Below, piece after piece: positions 44,121 through 51,981 of a stretch of 64,000 nucleotides of DNA. Both the position numbers and the translations under genes were made by a program. Every line of letters begins with the position of its first letter. The first letter of the stretch is position 1. The notes below the pieces were generated by a model, which was not told where the DNA came from, ran no database searches, and saw nothing but the letters and a program-made list of their open reading frames with translations. Origin of the DNA: an uncultured Pelagibacteraceae bacterium (GTDB lineage: Bacteria; Pseudomonadota; Alphaproteobacteria; Pelagibacterales; Pelagibacteraceae); the NCBI GenBank assembly GCA_902605865.1, contig CACLEJ010000004.1:62001-126000 (forward strand). Direction: 5' to 3'.

Positions 44121-45170
44121 ATGGCAAATATAAAATTTACTGGAGTACATAAATCTTTTGGGACTAATAAGATTATTACAGATTTTAATTTATCAGGTAA
44201 GGATGATGAATTTCTTGTATTAGTTGGACCGTCTGGATGTGGAAAATCAACTTTGTTAAGAATGATTGCAGGTTTAGAAAAGATTGATGAAGGCGAAATA
44301 TTTATTAATGATCAAAAAATAAATGATCTGCATCCTTCTAAACGACAAACAGCAATGGTATTTCAGTCATATGCTCTTTACCCTCACATGAATGTTTATG
44401 AAAATATGTCATTCGGGTTAAAAATTGAAAAAAGATCTAAAGAAGAAATCCAAACAAAAGTTATGCAGGCAGCAAAAATATTAAAGATAGAGGAATTGTT
44501 GGAAAGAAGACCCAAACAATTGTCAGGAGGGCAGAGACAAAGGGTTGCAATTGGAAGAGCAATTACAAGAAATCCAAAAATATTTTTATTTGATGAACCT
44601 TTATCAAATTTAGATGCAGCACTAAGATCAGAAATGAGAGTTGAGATTTCCAAATTACATAATCAAATTAAAACAAATATGATTTATGTTACTCATGATC
44701 AGGTAGAAGCAATGACCTTAGCAGATAGGATAGTAATATTAAATCTTGGTAATATTGAACAAGTTGGAACTCCAGACGAAATTTACAATAATCCAGCAAA
44801 TATTTTTGTAGCCCAATTTATTGGAACTCCAAAAATGAATATTTTACCTTTAAATAATGAAAATATAATTTCAGATAATAAAATTATTTTTTTAGGCAAT
44901 GAAATAACTTTTGAAAAAACTAAATTTGATAAAAAGAAATATTTCTTAGGAATAAGACCTGAACATTTTAACCTATCTAATGAGTCACAATTTAAATTTA
45001 AGCCTAAAATTGATCTTGTTGAAAACTTAGGAAATGAAAAGATTGTATACATGAGTAACGACAACTTAGAACTTAGTGCAAAAATTTCTAGTCAGGAAGA
45101 TTTTCAAAATCAGATTAATTTTGACTCTAAAGATATTTTTATTTTTGACGAAAACGGAAGAAGAATTTAA
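44121..45170 (+). CDS. Carbohydrate ABC transporter ATPase (MalK/UgpC type)
   Basis: A 349-residue ATPase. Walker A is GPSGCGKST, signature LSGGQRQR, Walker B IFLFDEPLSNLDAALR. The C-terminal 110 residues contain a TOBE/OB domain (YFLGIRPEHFNLSNES), as in MalK and UgpC. It presumably powers the permeases at 36684 and 37568, which have no ATPase of their own, so the transporter is split over two divergent units that flank the cupin/NTF2/MetE-like genes. Confidence 0.93.
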   Translation: MANIKFTGVHKSFGTNKIITDFNLSGKDDEFLVLVGPSGCGKSTLLRMIAGLEKIDEGEIFINDQKINDLHPSKRQTAMVFQSYALYPHMNVYENMSFGLKIEKRSKEEIQTKVMQAAKILKIEELLERRPKQLSGGQRQRVAIGRAITRNPKIFLFDEPLSNLDAALRSEMRVEISKLHNQIKTNMIYVTHDQVEAMTLADRIVILNLGNIEQVGTPDEIYNNPANIFVAQFIGTPKMNILPLNNENIISDNKIIFLGNEITFEKTKFDKKKYFLGIRPEHFNLSNESQFKFKPKIDLVENLGNEKIVYMSNDNLELSAKISSQEDFQNQINFDSKDIFIFDENGRRI

Positions 45171-45207
45171 ATTTTTTTAAATATTATTGTTTCATTAATT
45201 ATTTAAT

Positions 45208-46107
45208 ATGAATTGGATAGTTGTTACAGTTATTGCGGCTTTTTTTCAGAATTTAAGGTCCTCATTTCAAAAAAAAATTAATAAGGATGTTTCAACTATA
45301 GCATCTACTTATGTTAGGTTTTCTTTTGCTTTACCTTTGGCATTAGTCTTTTTTTTTATATATTTCAGAGAAGTTTCTGTAATTCATGAAATACTTTATC
45401 AACCAGGCTTTTTAATAAATGTAACTTTAGCATCAATTTTTCAAGTAATATTTACTTTTGTATTATTATACTTGTTTAGGTTCTCAAATTTTGTTGTTGG
45501 AACCTCACTAAGTAAAACAGAAGTTATCCAAGTTGCTATATTTGAATATTTAATATTAAATGAAAAATTAAGTAAGCTGGGCATAAGTGGAATTATAATA
45601 TCTACTCTAGGTGTAATAATTTTATCAATAAAAGATTTAAAATATTTTCTTCAAAACATATTTTCAAAAACAACATTAATTGGACTAATATCTGGTTTAT
45701 TCTTAGCTCTGAGTATTGTTTATTTTAGATCTGCTGCATTATCTTTAGAAAATTTAAATTCAAATTTTGAAAAAGTAATATCAACTTTACTTTTTGGATT
45801 ATTAATTCCAACGATTATTTTAACGATATACCTTTTAATCTTTGAAAAAAAAGAGTTTAAAAAACTATATAACGATAAATACGACTGTATGTTAATTGGC
45901 ATTGGAGGATTTTTTGCATCGCTCTCATGGTTTTATGCATTCACCTTAATCCAAGCATCCTTTGTCAGAGCAGTTGGTCAAATTGAATTATTATTTAGTT
46001 ATTTTTCCTCAAAATATTTATTCAAGGAAAAAGTAAAGTTAACAGAAATTTTAGGTATTGTTGTTTTTATAATTGGTGTTACAATTTTATTGCTTTCTAG
46101 AGTTTAA
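45208..46107 (+). CDS. EamA (DMT superfamily) transporter
   Basis: A 299-residue protein with ten hydrophobic segments in two EamA repeats; the end of the first repeat shows EVIQVAIFEYLILNEKLSKLGISGIIISTLGVII and the second shows QIELLFSYFSSKYLFKEKVKLTEILGIVVFIIGV. DMT proteins of this type export or import metabolites such as amino acids. It ends two bases before the convergent HisD-family gene. No substrate can be proposed. Confidence 0.88.
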   Translation: MNWIVVTVIAAFFQNLRSSFQKKINKDVSTIASTYVRFSFALPLALVFFFIYFREVSVIHEILYQPGFLINVTLASIFQVIFTFVLLYLFRFSNFVVGTSLSKTEVIQVAIFEYLILNEKLSKLGISGIIISTLGVIILSIKDLKYFLQNIFSKTTLIGLISGLFLALSIVYFRSAALSLENLNSNFEKVISTLLFGLLIPTIILTIYLLIFEKKEFKKLYNDKYDCMLIGIGGFFASLSWFYAFTLIQASFVRAVGQIELLFSYFSSKYLFKEKVKLTEILGIVVFIIGVTILLLSRV

Positions 46108-46109
46108 AG

Positions 46110-47396
46110 TTAATTAGAAAATCCGTATTTTCTAAGTCTTACATCTCCAGTTCGAGCATGTGCTTCCATACCTTCATATCTTGAAATCCTTGCACATGCT
46201 GCGCCCACTTCTTTAGTTGATTCCTTTGTCATTCTTTGGAAACTCAATGTTTTAATGAATTTTCCAACAAATAAACCACCTGTGTATTTCCCCGCACCTT
46301 TTGTTGGTAAAATATGGTTAGTTCCAGAACATTTATCTCCATAAGCAACTGTAGTTTCTTCACCAATAAATAATGATCCGTAGTTTTTTAATCTATCATG
46401 AAACCATTGTAGGTTTTTAGTTTGTATCTCTAAATGTTCGGGAGCATATTCATCACTGATTTTAGCCATTTCTTCATCTGTATCGCATAAAATAACTTCC
46501 CCATAATCTCTCCAAGCTGCACCAGAGTTTTCTCTCGGTAAGTCAGGTAAGTCTGCAATTAATTCTGGCACTCTTTTCATGACATATTCAGCTAATGATT
46601 TACTTGTAGTAAATAACCATGCAGGAGAATTGTAACCATGCTCAGCTTGTCCAACTAAATCGAAAGCAACTAATTCTGGGTCTGCTGTTTCATCTGCTAT
46701 AACTGCAATTTCTGTAGGACCAGCAAATAAATCTATACCTACTTTGCCAAATAAAATTCTTTTTGATTCTGCAACAAATTGATTTCCAGGACCAACAAGC
46801 ATATCAGCAGGTGCATTACCAAAAAGACCATAAGTCATTGCAGCAATAGCCTGAACTCCACCTAAATTCATTATTACATCTGCTCCACATAAGTCAGCGG
46901 TATAAACAATAGCAGGATGAACTCCAACACCAGGTTTTGGTGAACTGCAAACAATAATATTTTTAACACCAGCAACTTTAGCTGTAGTTACACTCATTAC
47001 TGCAGATGCTATATGAGCATATCTTCCTGCAGGTACATAACAACCTGCTGTATTAACAGGAATTAATTTTTGTCCAGCAAATAATCCATCTGAAAGTTCT
47101 ACCTCAAAATCTTGGCCATAATTTTTTAATTGTGCTTCAGCAAACTTTCTTACTCTTTCATGAGAGAATTGAATGTCGTCTTTGGTTTTAGGATCTAAAT
47201 TTTTTTTAATTTGTTCAATTTTTTCTCTTGTAACTACTACTTCTCCTTCATATTTATCAAATTTTTTTGATAACTCGATACATCCCTCTTCTTTTGTTTT
47301 CTCTATATCTTTTAGAATATTTTCTACAATCTCTCTTGTTTTTGTATCATCAGTAGAAGATGTTTTGGGTGATTTTTTTAAATAATTTATTGCCAT
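46110..47396 (-). CDS. HisD-family dehydrogenase, probably HpsN-like (sulfopropanediol dehydrogenase type)
   Basis: A 428-residue member of the histidinol dehydrogenase family. Zinc ligands are in place (Gln and His in VGQAEHGYNSPAW, Asp in AYGDKCSGTNHILPT, His in MEAHARTGDVRL) and the catalytic Glu-His is in YAPEHLEIQT. AYGDKCSGTNH in place of the usual GDYxxGxNH suggests a paralogue with a different substrate. Known paralogues include HpsN, which oxidises 2,3-dihydroxypropane-1-sulfonate to sulfolactate. The neighbouring phosphotransacetylase and the tau genes favour a sulfonate role. True HisD remains possible. Confidence 0.75.
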   Translation of the reverse strand: MAINYLKKSPKTSSTDDTKTREIVENILKDIEKTKEEGCIELSKKFDKYEGEVVVTREKIEQIKKNLDPKTKDDIQFSHERVRKFAEAQLKNYGQDFEVELSDGLFAGQKLIPVNTAGCYVPAGRYAHIASAVMSVTTAKVAGVKNIIVCSSPKPGVGVHPAIVYTADLCGADVIMNLGGVQAIAAMTYGLFGNAPADMLVGPGNQFVAESKRILFGKVGIDLFAGPTEIAVIADETADPELVAFDLVGQAEHGYNSPAWLFTTSKSLAEYVMKRVPELIADLPDLPRENSGAAWRDYGEVILCDTDEEMAKISDEYAPEHLEIQTKNLQWFHDRLKNYGSLFIGEETTVAYGDKCSGTNHILPTKGAGKYTGGLFVGKFIKTLSFQRMTKESTKEVGAACARISRYEGMEAHARTGDVRLRKYGFSN

Positions 47397-47438
47397 GTCT
47401 AAATCCTAATTTAATTATTATTTTTTTTCAATATTCAT

Positions 47439-48350
47439 TTAATCCAAAGCTACCACAGCTGCCGCAATAGACGCTAGCCTTGCTGTCGCATCATCTGATC
47501 TACTAGTAATTACTACTGGAACTTTTCCTCCTATAACCACTCCTGCCGCACACGCACCCATAAAATAAATCATCATTTTAACTAGAGCGTTACCTGTTTC
47601 AACATTTGGAACTAACAATACATCTGCATCTCCTGCAACTATATTGTTTATACCTTTTATCTCTGCGGATTTTTTTGACACACTATTATCAAATGCTAGA
47701 GGTCCAAATATATCTGCATTAAGACTCTCTTTTTCAGCTAATTCACATATTTCTTTAGCATCCAGTGAACTTTGCATGCTGTCTAAAACTTCTTCTGTTG
47801 CAGAAAGAATGGAGACTTTTGGTCTTGCTATTTTTATTCTATGACAAAAATCAACTACATTTTTTAAAATATGCATTTTTGTTTTAACATTTGGATTAAC
47901 ATTTAGAGCACCATCAGTTATTATTAGTGGTTTATCCTCTTTATCTAAAGTCATATGCCAAATATGACTCAATCTTTTTTTACCAATCAAATTATATTTT
48001 CGTAACAGAACTTCTTTCATTAAAATGTCAGTGTGTATATGACCTTTAACAATTATTTTGACTTTTCCATCACCAGCAAGCTTTGCTGCAATTTTAGCAG
48101 TGTTATTTTCAACTGGTTCATTTATTATTTCATATTCAGAGATATCGAATTTTAAATCCTCAGCAGTTTTTTTAATTTCTATTTCATCACCTATAAAAAC
48201 AGGGATGATCAATTTTTCTTTTACGCAATCCATTATAGATAGCATAGGAAGTCTTTTGCCTGCATTTACGATTGCTGCTTTGGCTCCTCTTTTTTGGTGA
48301 GCAATATCAAGTAAATTGAATGGACAGACTGTTGATTTATCTGAAAGCAT
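47439..48350 (-). CDS. pta: Phosphate acetyl/butyryltransferase family protein
   Basis: A 303-residue phosphotransacylase. The late blocks NNIVAGDADVLLVPNVETGNALVKMM and MGACAAGVVIGGKVPVVITSRSDDA are the Pta signature. It converts acetyl phosphate and CoA to acetyl-CoA. In sulfonate degradation acetyl phosphate is the product of sulfoacetaldehyde acetyltransferase (Xsc), so this enzyme would complete the route started by the aminotransferase at 57120. Xsc itself is not in the window. Its start is 64 bases from the divergent BASS transporter. Confidence 0.87.
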   Translation of the reverse strand: MLSDKSTVCPFNLLDIAHQKRGAKAAIVNAGKRLPMLSIMDCVKEKLIIPVFIGDEIEIKKTAEDLKFDISEYEIINEPVENNTAKIAAKLAGDGKVKIIVKGHIHTDILMKEVLLRKYNLIGKKRLSHIWHMTLDKEDKPLIITDGALNVNPNVKTKMHILKNVVDFCHRIKIARPKVSILSATEEVLDSMQSSLDAKEICELAEKESLNADIFGPLAFDNSVSKKSAEIKGINNIVAGDADVLLVPNVETGNALVKMMIYFMGACAAGVVIGGKVPVVITSRSDDATARLASIAAAVVALD

Positions 48351-48414
48351 TTGAATTTATATATACTAAATTAATAAAAAAACTAATATAGTATTATTGA
48401 TATAAGGATAAAAA

Positions 48415-49263
48415 GTGGAAGTAGTTACCAAAATAGCTCCGATCGCTCTAGCTCTTATAATGTTAGGTCTTGGATTAGGATTAACTGGACGTGACTTTTT
48501 AAGAGTAATCAATAATCCTAAAGATTTTTTAATTGGCTTTGTCAGTCAACTGATACTTTTACCAATAGTTGCATTTATAATTGTATTAATATTAGATTTG
48601 CCAATTGAAATTGCTGTAGGCGTTATGATTATAGCTGCAGCTCCTGGCGGAGTAACATCAAATGTAATGACAAAATTTGCAAATGGAGATGTTGCATTAT
48701 CAATCTCTTTAACTGCTATAATAAGTCTGATTAGTATTATTTCTGTTCCTTTTATTATTTTTAAATCAGCAAACTTATTGGGAGTTACAGATATATCTTC
48801 TGATATCACCATGACTGGTATTGCATTAAAAATGGCTCTAGTTGTTACAGTGCCTGTTATTTTAGGAATGATTATAAGAAAATTTGCAGAAAATTTTGTT
48901 TCTTCAAATATTTCTATAATCGAGAAAATCACAACTGTTTTATTTGTAATTGTTTTTGCAACAATATGGATTGAAGAAAGAGAGAATATATTCAACTACT
49001 TAAAACAAGCGGGTTTTGCTGTTCTTGTGCTTAATATTGTCATGATGGTGCTTGCATATTACATAGCCAAGTTATTAGCCACTGGCATAAAGCAAAGAAA
49101 ATGCATTTCAATTGAATGTGGACTTCAAAATGGCACATTAGCAATATTTGTAGCTACACAAATATTTAGTGACATTAGTTATATTATTCCAACAGCAGCA
49201 TATGCTCTGATTATGTATTTAACTGGCTTTATAATGATTTTTATACTTAGAAGATCTACTTAA
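48415..49263 (+). CDS. Bile acid:sodium symporter (BASS) family transporter
   Basis: A 282-residue protein with nine or ten hydrophobic segments. It starts at GTG (48415) after AAGGA. Family marks are MLGLGLGLTGRDFLRV, MIIAAAPGGVTSNVMTKFANGDVALSISLT and the late ECGLQNGTLAIFVATQIF, which line the sodium and substrate sites. BASS proteins move organic anions with sodium. Its place beside the phosphotransacetylase suggests an organic or sulfonic acid, but this is a guess from context. Its last eight bases overlap the convergent regulator gene. Confidence 0.9.
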   Translation: MEVVTKIAPIALALIMLGLGLGLTGRDFLRVINNPKDFLIGFVSQLILLPIVAFIIVLILDLPIEIAVGVMIIAAAPGGVTSNVMTKFANGDVALSISLTAIISLISIISVPFIIFKSANLLGVTDISSDITMTGIALKMALVVTVPVILGMIIRKFAENFVSSNISIIEKITTVLFVIVFATIWIEERENIFNYLKQAGFAVLVLNIVMMVLAYYIAKLLATGIKQRKCISIECGLQNGTLAIFVATQIFSDISYIIPTAAYALIMYLTGFIMIFILRRST

Positions 49264-50221
49264 TATTTATTTGCCCGAATATCTTAAAGATTAAATGAGA
49301 AAGTGAGAGTACATTTTTCTCCTGCAGTTTAATGGTATCAGTTAATGTTTTGTCTTGCATGTTAACATTAAACAGTTTTTTTTTATTAACACTTATATAT
49401 TTATTTTTTAGCAAATAATTTAATTTTCTAACAACAGTTGGTCTTGGAATATGAGTTATTTCTGAAATTGACATGGTATTCACACCAGTTTCAGGAACTA
49501 ATATTTTGTTCTTTTTCCACTTTGAAAAGTTCCATCCATTAGCTTCATAAGATTTTGTAACAAGTGAATGCCACATTATAACCATTCCAACTGAAAATAT
49601 TTCAAGATCTCCTACTTGTTTTTTCCATCTATTTGTAAAAATAAAAATAAACTCTAAAAAAAAATACCAACAATATGTGAAATTATTTTTAATTTCATTT
49701 GAGATTTCATCAAATTGCTTAGATTGATTAATTAAATTATTTTTTTCACATAACTCAGCAATCTTTGAAAGTAATGCACTTAAATTTTGAAGAGTATTTT
49801 TAGGTTTAACCAGTCTAAAAGCCGATCTATCGATATATATCTTTTTGCCAATTTTTTTTAGTACACCAAATTCTTCTAAGCGAAGAATTTTTCTTCTAGC
49901 ACTCTCTTTGGGAATAATTAAATTTTTTGATATTTCAATAATATTTATTCTGTCTAGTTCTAATGATTTATCATATAAGAAAAAAGTATCATAACTTTCT
50001 ACAAGTTCATTTTGGATATAATAATCAAAATCTTTATTTATAAGATAAAGAATTATTAAATACTTATCTATGTCTTGAAATGTTTCATAGGATGAATTAG
50101 TCCATTCAGACAATAACTTGTAGTAAAAAGGAGCTATTTCATCAAAATTTTCTACAATAACTTTTTGAATTTTGTTTTCACTTAATAGTGACGAGTTTTT
50201 AATCATTTTCCACAAACCCAT
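49256..50221 (-). CDS. Double winged-helix transcriptional regulator
   Basis: A 321-residue protein with no known complete family recognised. Two helix-turn-helix plus wing segments are visible: near residues 95-130 (IIEISKNLIIPKESARRKILRLEEFGVLKKIGKKIYI) and near 250-290 (MSISEITHIPRPTVVRKLNYLLKNKYISVNKKKLF). The first resembles IclR/MarR-type wings, and a helical core sits between. The start may be 50221 or the ATG at 50206. Three copies of a 14-base motif lie at and before the start, and a fourth lies in the tau intergenic region, so it probably regulates itself and taurine use. Confidence 0.72.
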   Translation of the reverse strand: MGLWKMIKNSSLLSENKIQKVIVENFDEIAPFYYKLLSEWTNSSYETFQDIDKYLIILYLINKDFDYYIQNELVESYDTFFLYDKSLELDRINIIEISKNLIIPKESARRKILRLEEFGVLKKIGKKIYIDRSAFRLVKPKNTLQNLSALLSKIAELCEKNNLINQSKQFDEISNEIKNNFTYCWYFFLEFIFIFTNRWKKQVGDLEIFSVGMVIMWHSLVTKSYEANGWNFSKWKKNKILVPETGVNTMSISEITHIPRPTVVRKLNYLLKNKYISVNKKKLFNVNMQDKTLTDTIKLQEKNVLSLSHLIFKIFGQINIK

Positions 50222-50283
50222 TTTAGTCTTTTGACCCCATTTTGGACATCAAAAAAAATTTTAATAACCCATTTCGGACACTT
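50214..50283 (-). promoter_or_regulatory. Triple operator-like repeat at the regulator gene
   Basis: Three copies of one motif, read here on the plus strand: ACCCATTTTAGTC (50216-50228, partial), CCCCATTTTGGACA (50235-50248) and ACCCATTTCGGACA (50267-50280). The steps are 19 and 32 bases, about two and three helix turns. The first copy spans the possible start at 50221. The same motif recurs at 56988-57001. Confidence 0.65.
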
Positions 50284-50326
50284 GAGAAATAGCATCAAAA
50301 TTTATATGTGTTTTAATAGTTTTTAT

Positions 50327-50539
50327 ATGAGTTTGAATAGCCTAAAAAGAGCATCTGATATTGAAATTTCTTCTCAATTAACAAGTAACGTAAATATTGA
50401 TACCCCTCAAAAAGTAAATATTGATGCTCTTAAACTCAAAATGATTAAACAAGAAAAAAAAGATAATTTTAAAAATAAAGCTATCGTCGTATCACTATTT
50501 TTTGGATTAGGAGTACTTGGATATTTTGTTTCTATTTAA
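50327..50539 (+). CDS. Small membrane-anchored protein (hypothetical)
   Basis: A 70-residue ORF from the ATG at 50327; the frame is open upstream to 50231, but that part crosses the operator repeats. The N-terminal 45 residues are polar and lysine-rich, and the C-terminus is a single hydrophobic helix (KAIVVSLFFGLGVLGYFVSI), giving a tail-anchored layout. No family is recognised. It sits divergently from the regulator gene, about 100 bases away, and could be controlled by the same operator. Coding status is likely but unproven. Confidence 0.5.
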   Translation: MSLNSLKRASDIEISSQLTSNVNIDTPQKVNIDALKLKMIKQEKKDNFKNKAIVVSLFFGLGVLGYFVSI

Positions 50540-50630
50540 CTTTAATAATTAAATAAATAATCTAAAAATTTAGGCATTCTCAACAATTATCAGTTATTGT
50601 AATAAATAATAATTAGTAAATAATAAAGAT

Positions 50631-50966
50631 ATGAAACCATTTGCAGGATATTTAATTTTAGCCTTAGGAATTACTACAGGCATAGCTGCAAACAGTTTTG
50701 CAAAGATTTCAGATGGTTTTACAAAACTGACACCAACTATTGCTTGTTTGCTTTTAATGAGTATTACAATGTTCTCTTTGGCAAAAGCAATGTCAGTGAT
50801 ACCTGTTGCATTTAGTTACTCAACTTACAGCGGATTAACAGTTGCGGGTGTAGTTTTGTTTGGGATACTAAAGTATAATCAAGTTCCTAATATTTATGGA
50901 TTAATTGGTATTTGCTTAATTGTAACTGGGGTTATAATGGTGAATTATCTAGGACGAGCAGGTTAA
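50631..50966 (+). CDS. SMR family membrane protein lacking the TM1 glutamate (second copy)
   Basis: A 111-residue four-helix protein, the same length as the SMR protein at 21505 and alignable to it without gaps. Shared positions include Gly17, Asn21, FAK at 23-25 and GFT at 29-31, and the ends LVxxxGVLIVNL / VTGVIMVNYLG. Gly17 again stands where EmrE has Glu14, and the first helix has no acidic residue. Drug/proton antiport by the usual mechanism is therefore unlikely. It ends ten bases before the convergent LDH2-type gene. Confidence 0.85.
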   Translation: MKPFAGYLILALGITTGIAANSFAKISDGFTKLTPTIACLLLMSITMFSLAKAMSVIPVAFSYSTYSGLTVAGVVLFGILKYNQVPNIYGLIGICLIVTGVIMVNYLGRAG

Positions 50967-50975
50967 CAATTTAAT

Positions 50976-51980
50976 CTATTTCAATAAAATATGAAGATCT
51001 TCCATTATATTATCCGGAATTTTAATTTCTGATTTATAATTCTTTTTATATCTTCTTAATTTGTTTTCTCCTGGATATAATATTTCTTTAAGTCCTTTTA
51101 ATTTAGGAAGTTTTTTAATTCTTTTTATATTTTCTTTTATTCTTTTTTTATAATTTGATTGAAATAAGTTTGCTTTCATTACAATAAATAAATGACCAAT
51201 ATTTTGTGGCCCAGAAAAATCATCAAAAGGATCTTTCACTTTTCCACCGTGATTACCTCCTGTGTAAACACCACTTAATATATCTACCATCCAGGCAAGT
51301 CCTGATCCTCTAAACCCTGCTATAGGAAGTTGAACACCATCAAGTGCTTTTTTAGCATCTGTTGTTGGATTACCAAATTTATCCAAAGCAACACCCTCAG
51401 GTATTTTTGAATTAGATCTTGATGCAACTCTTATTTTACCTCTATTAATCATTGAGACAGATGTATCCAATATAAATGGAATTTTAGAACCAGTTGGCGA
51501 TCCAAAACAAATTGGGTTTGTACCAAATAAAGATTTTATAGCACCATGTGGGGCTATAGCAGGGGGTGCATTAGTAAATACTAAGGCGATCATATTTTTT
51601 TTTACAGCTTGCTCAGCGTAGTATCCCGACATTCCATAATGGCCACTGTTTTTAACTGCCACAAGTCCTATTCCTGTTTTTTTAGCATTTTTTATGGCTT
51701 TTTTAATAGCTGTATCTGCAGCAACAAATCCAATGCTATCATCAGCATTTATATGAGTAACAGATTGGGAAATATTTTTTAGCTTGATTTTAGGTCTTGG
51801 ATTGATCAGCTTTTTTTTGATCCGATCACAATACATTTTTAATCTAGATAATCCATGAGTTGGAGCGCCTACTAATTCAGCATTAATTATTGCATCAGCA
51901 CAAATACCTGCGTGTTTTTTGGAAAGTTTAAACTTATAAAATATTTTAATTATAGTCTTTTTAAGTTTATTTTTTTCCAT
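50976..51980 (-). CDS. LDH2-family (malate/L-lactate-type) NAD(P)-dependent dehydrogenase
   Basis: A 334-residue member of the LDH2/MDG2 fold, which is not related to common lactate dehydrogenases. Marks are GAPTHGLSRL near residue 39 (catalytic His), AVKNSGHYGMSGYYA near residue 115 and GTNPICFGSPTG near residue 160. Known members act on malate, lactate, ureidoglycolate and (R)-sulfolactate (ComC/SlcC). The last would suit the surrounding sulfonate genes, but no residue here decides it. It starts one base after the epoxide-hydrolase-like stop. Confidence 0.86.
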   Translation of the reverse strand: MEKNKLKKTIIKIFYKFKLSKKHAGICADAIINAELVGAPTHGLSRLKMYCDRIKKKLINPRPKIKLKNISQSVTHINADDSIGFVAADTAIKKAIKNAKKTGIGLVAVKNSGHYGMSGYYAEQAVKKNMIALVFTNAPPAIAPHGAIKSLFGTNPICFGSPTGSKIPFILDTSVSMINRGKIRVASRSNSKIPEGVALDKFGNPTTDAKKALDGVQLPIAGFRGSGLAWMVDILSGVYTGGNHGGKVKDPFDDFSGPQNIGHLFIVMKANLFQSNYKKRIKENIKRIKKLPKLKGLKEILYPGENKLRRYKKNYKSEIKIPDNIMEDLHILLK

Positions 51981-51981
51981 C

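Noticed and set aside
48546..48995. A 149-codon open frame on the minus strand inside the BASS transporter gene
   Set aside because: It lies wholly opposite a well-supported membrane protein gene, its translation is isoleucine- and threonine-rich without any family motif, and no ribosome site precedes it. It is a shadow of the real gene.
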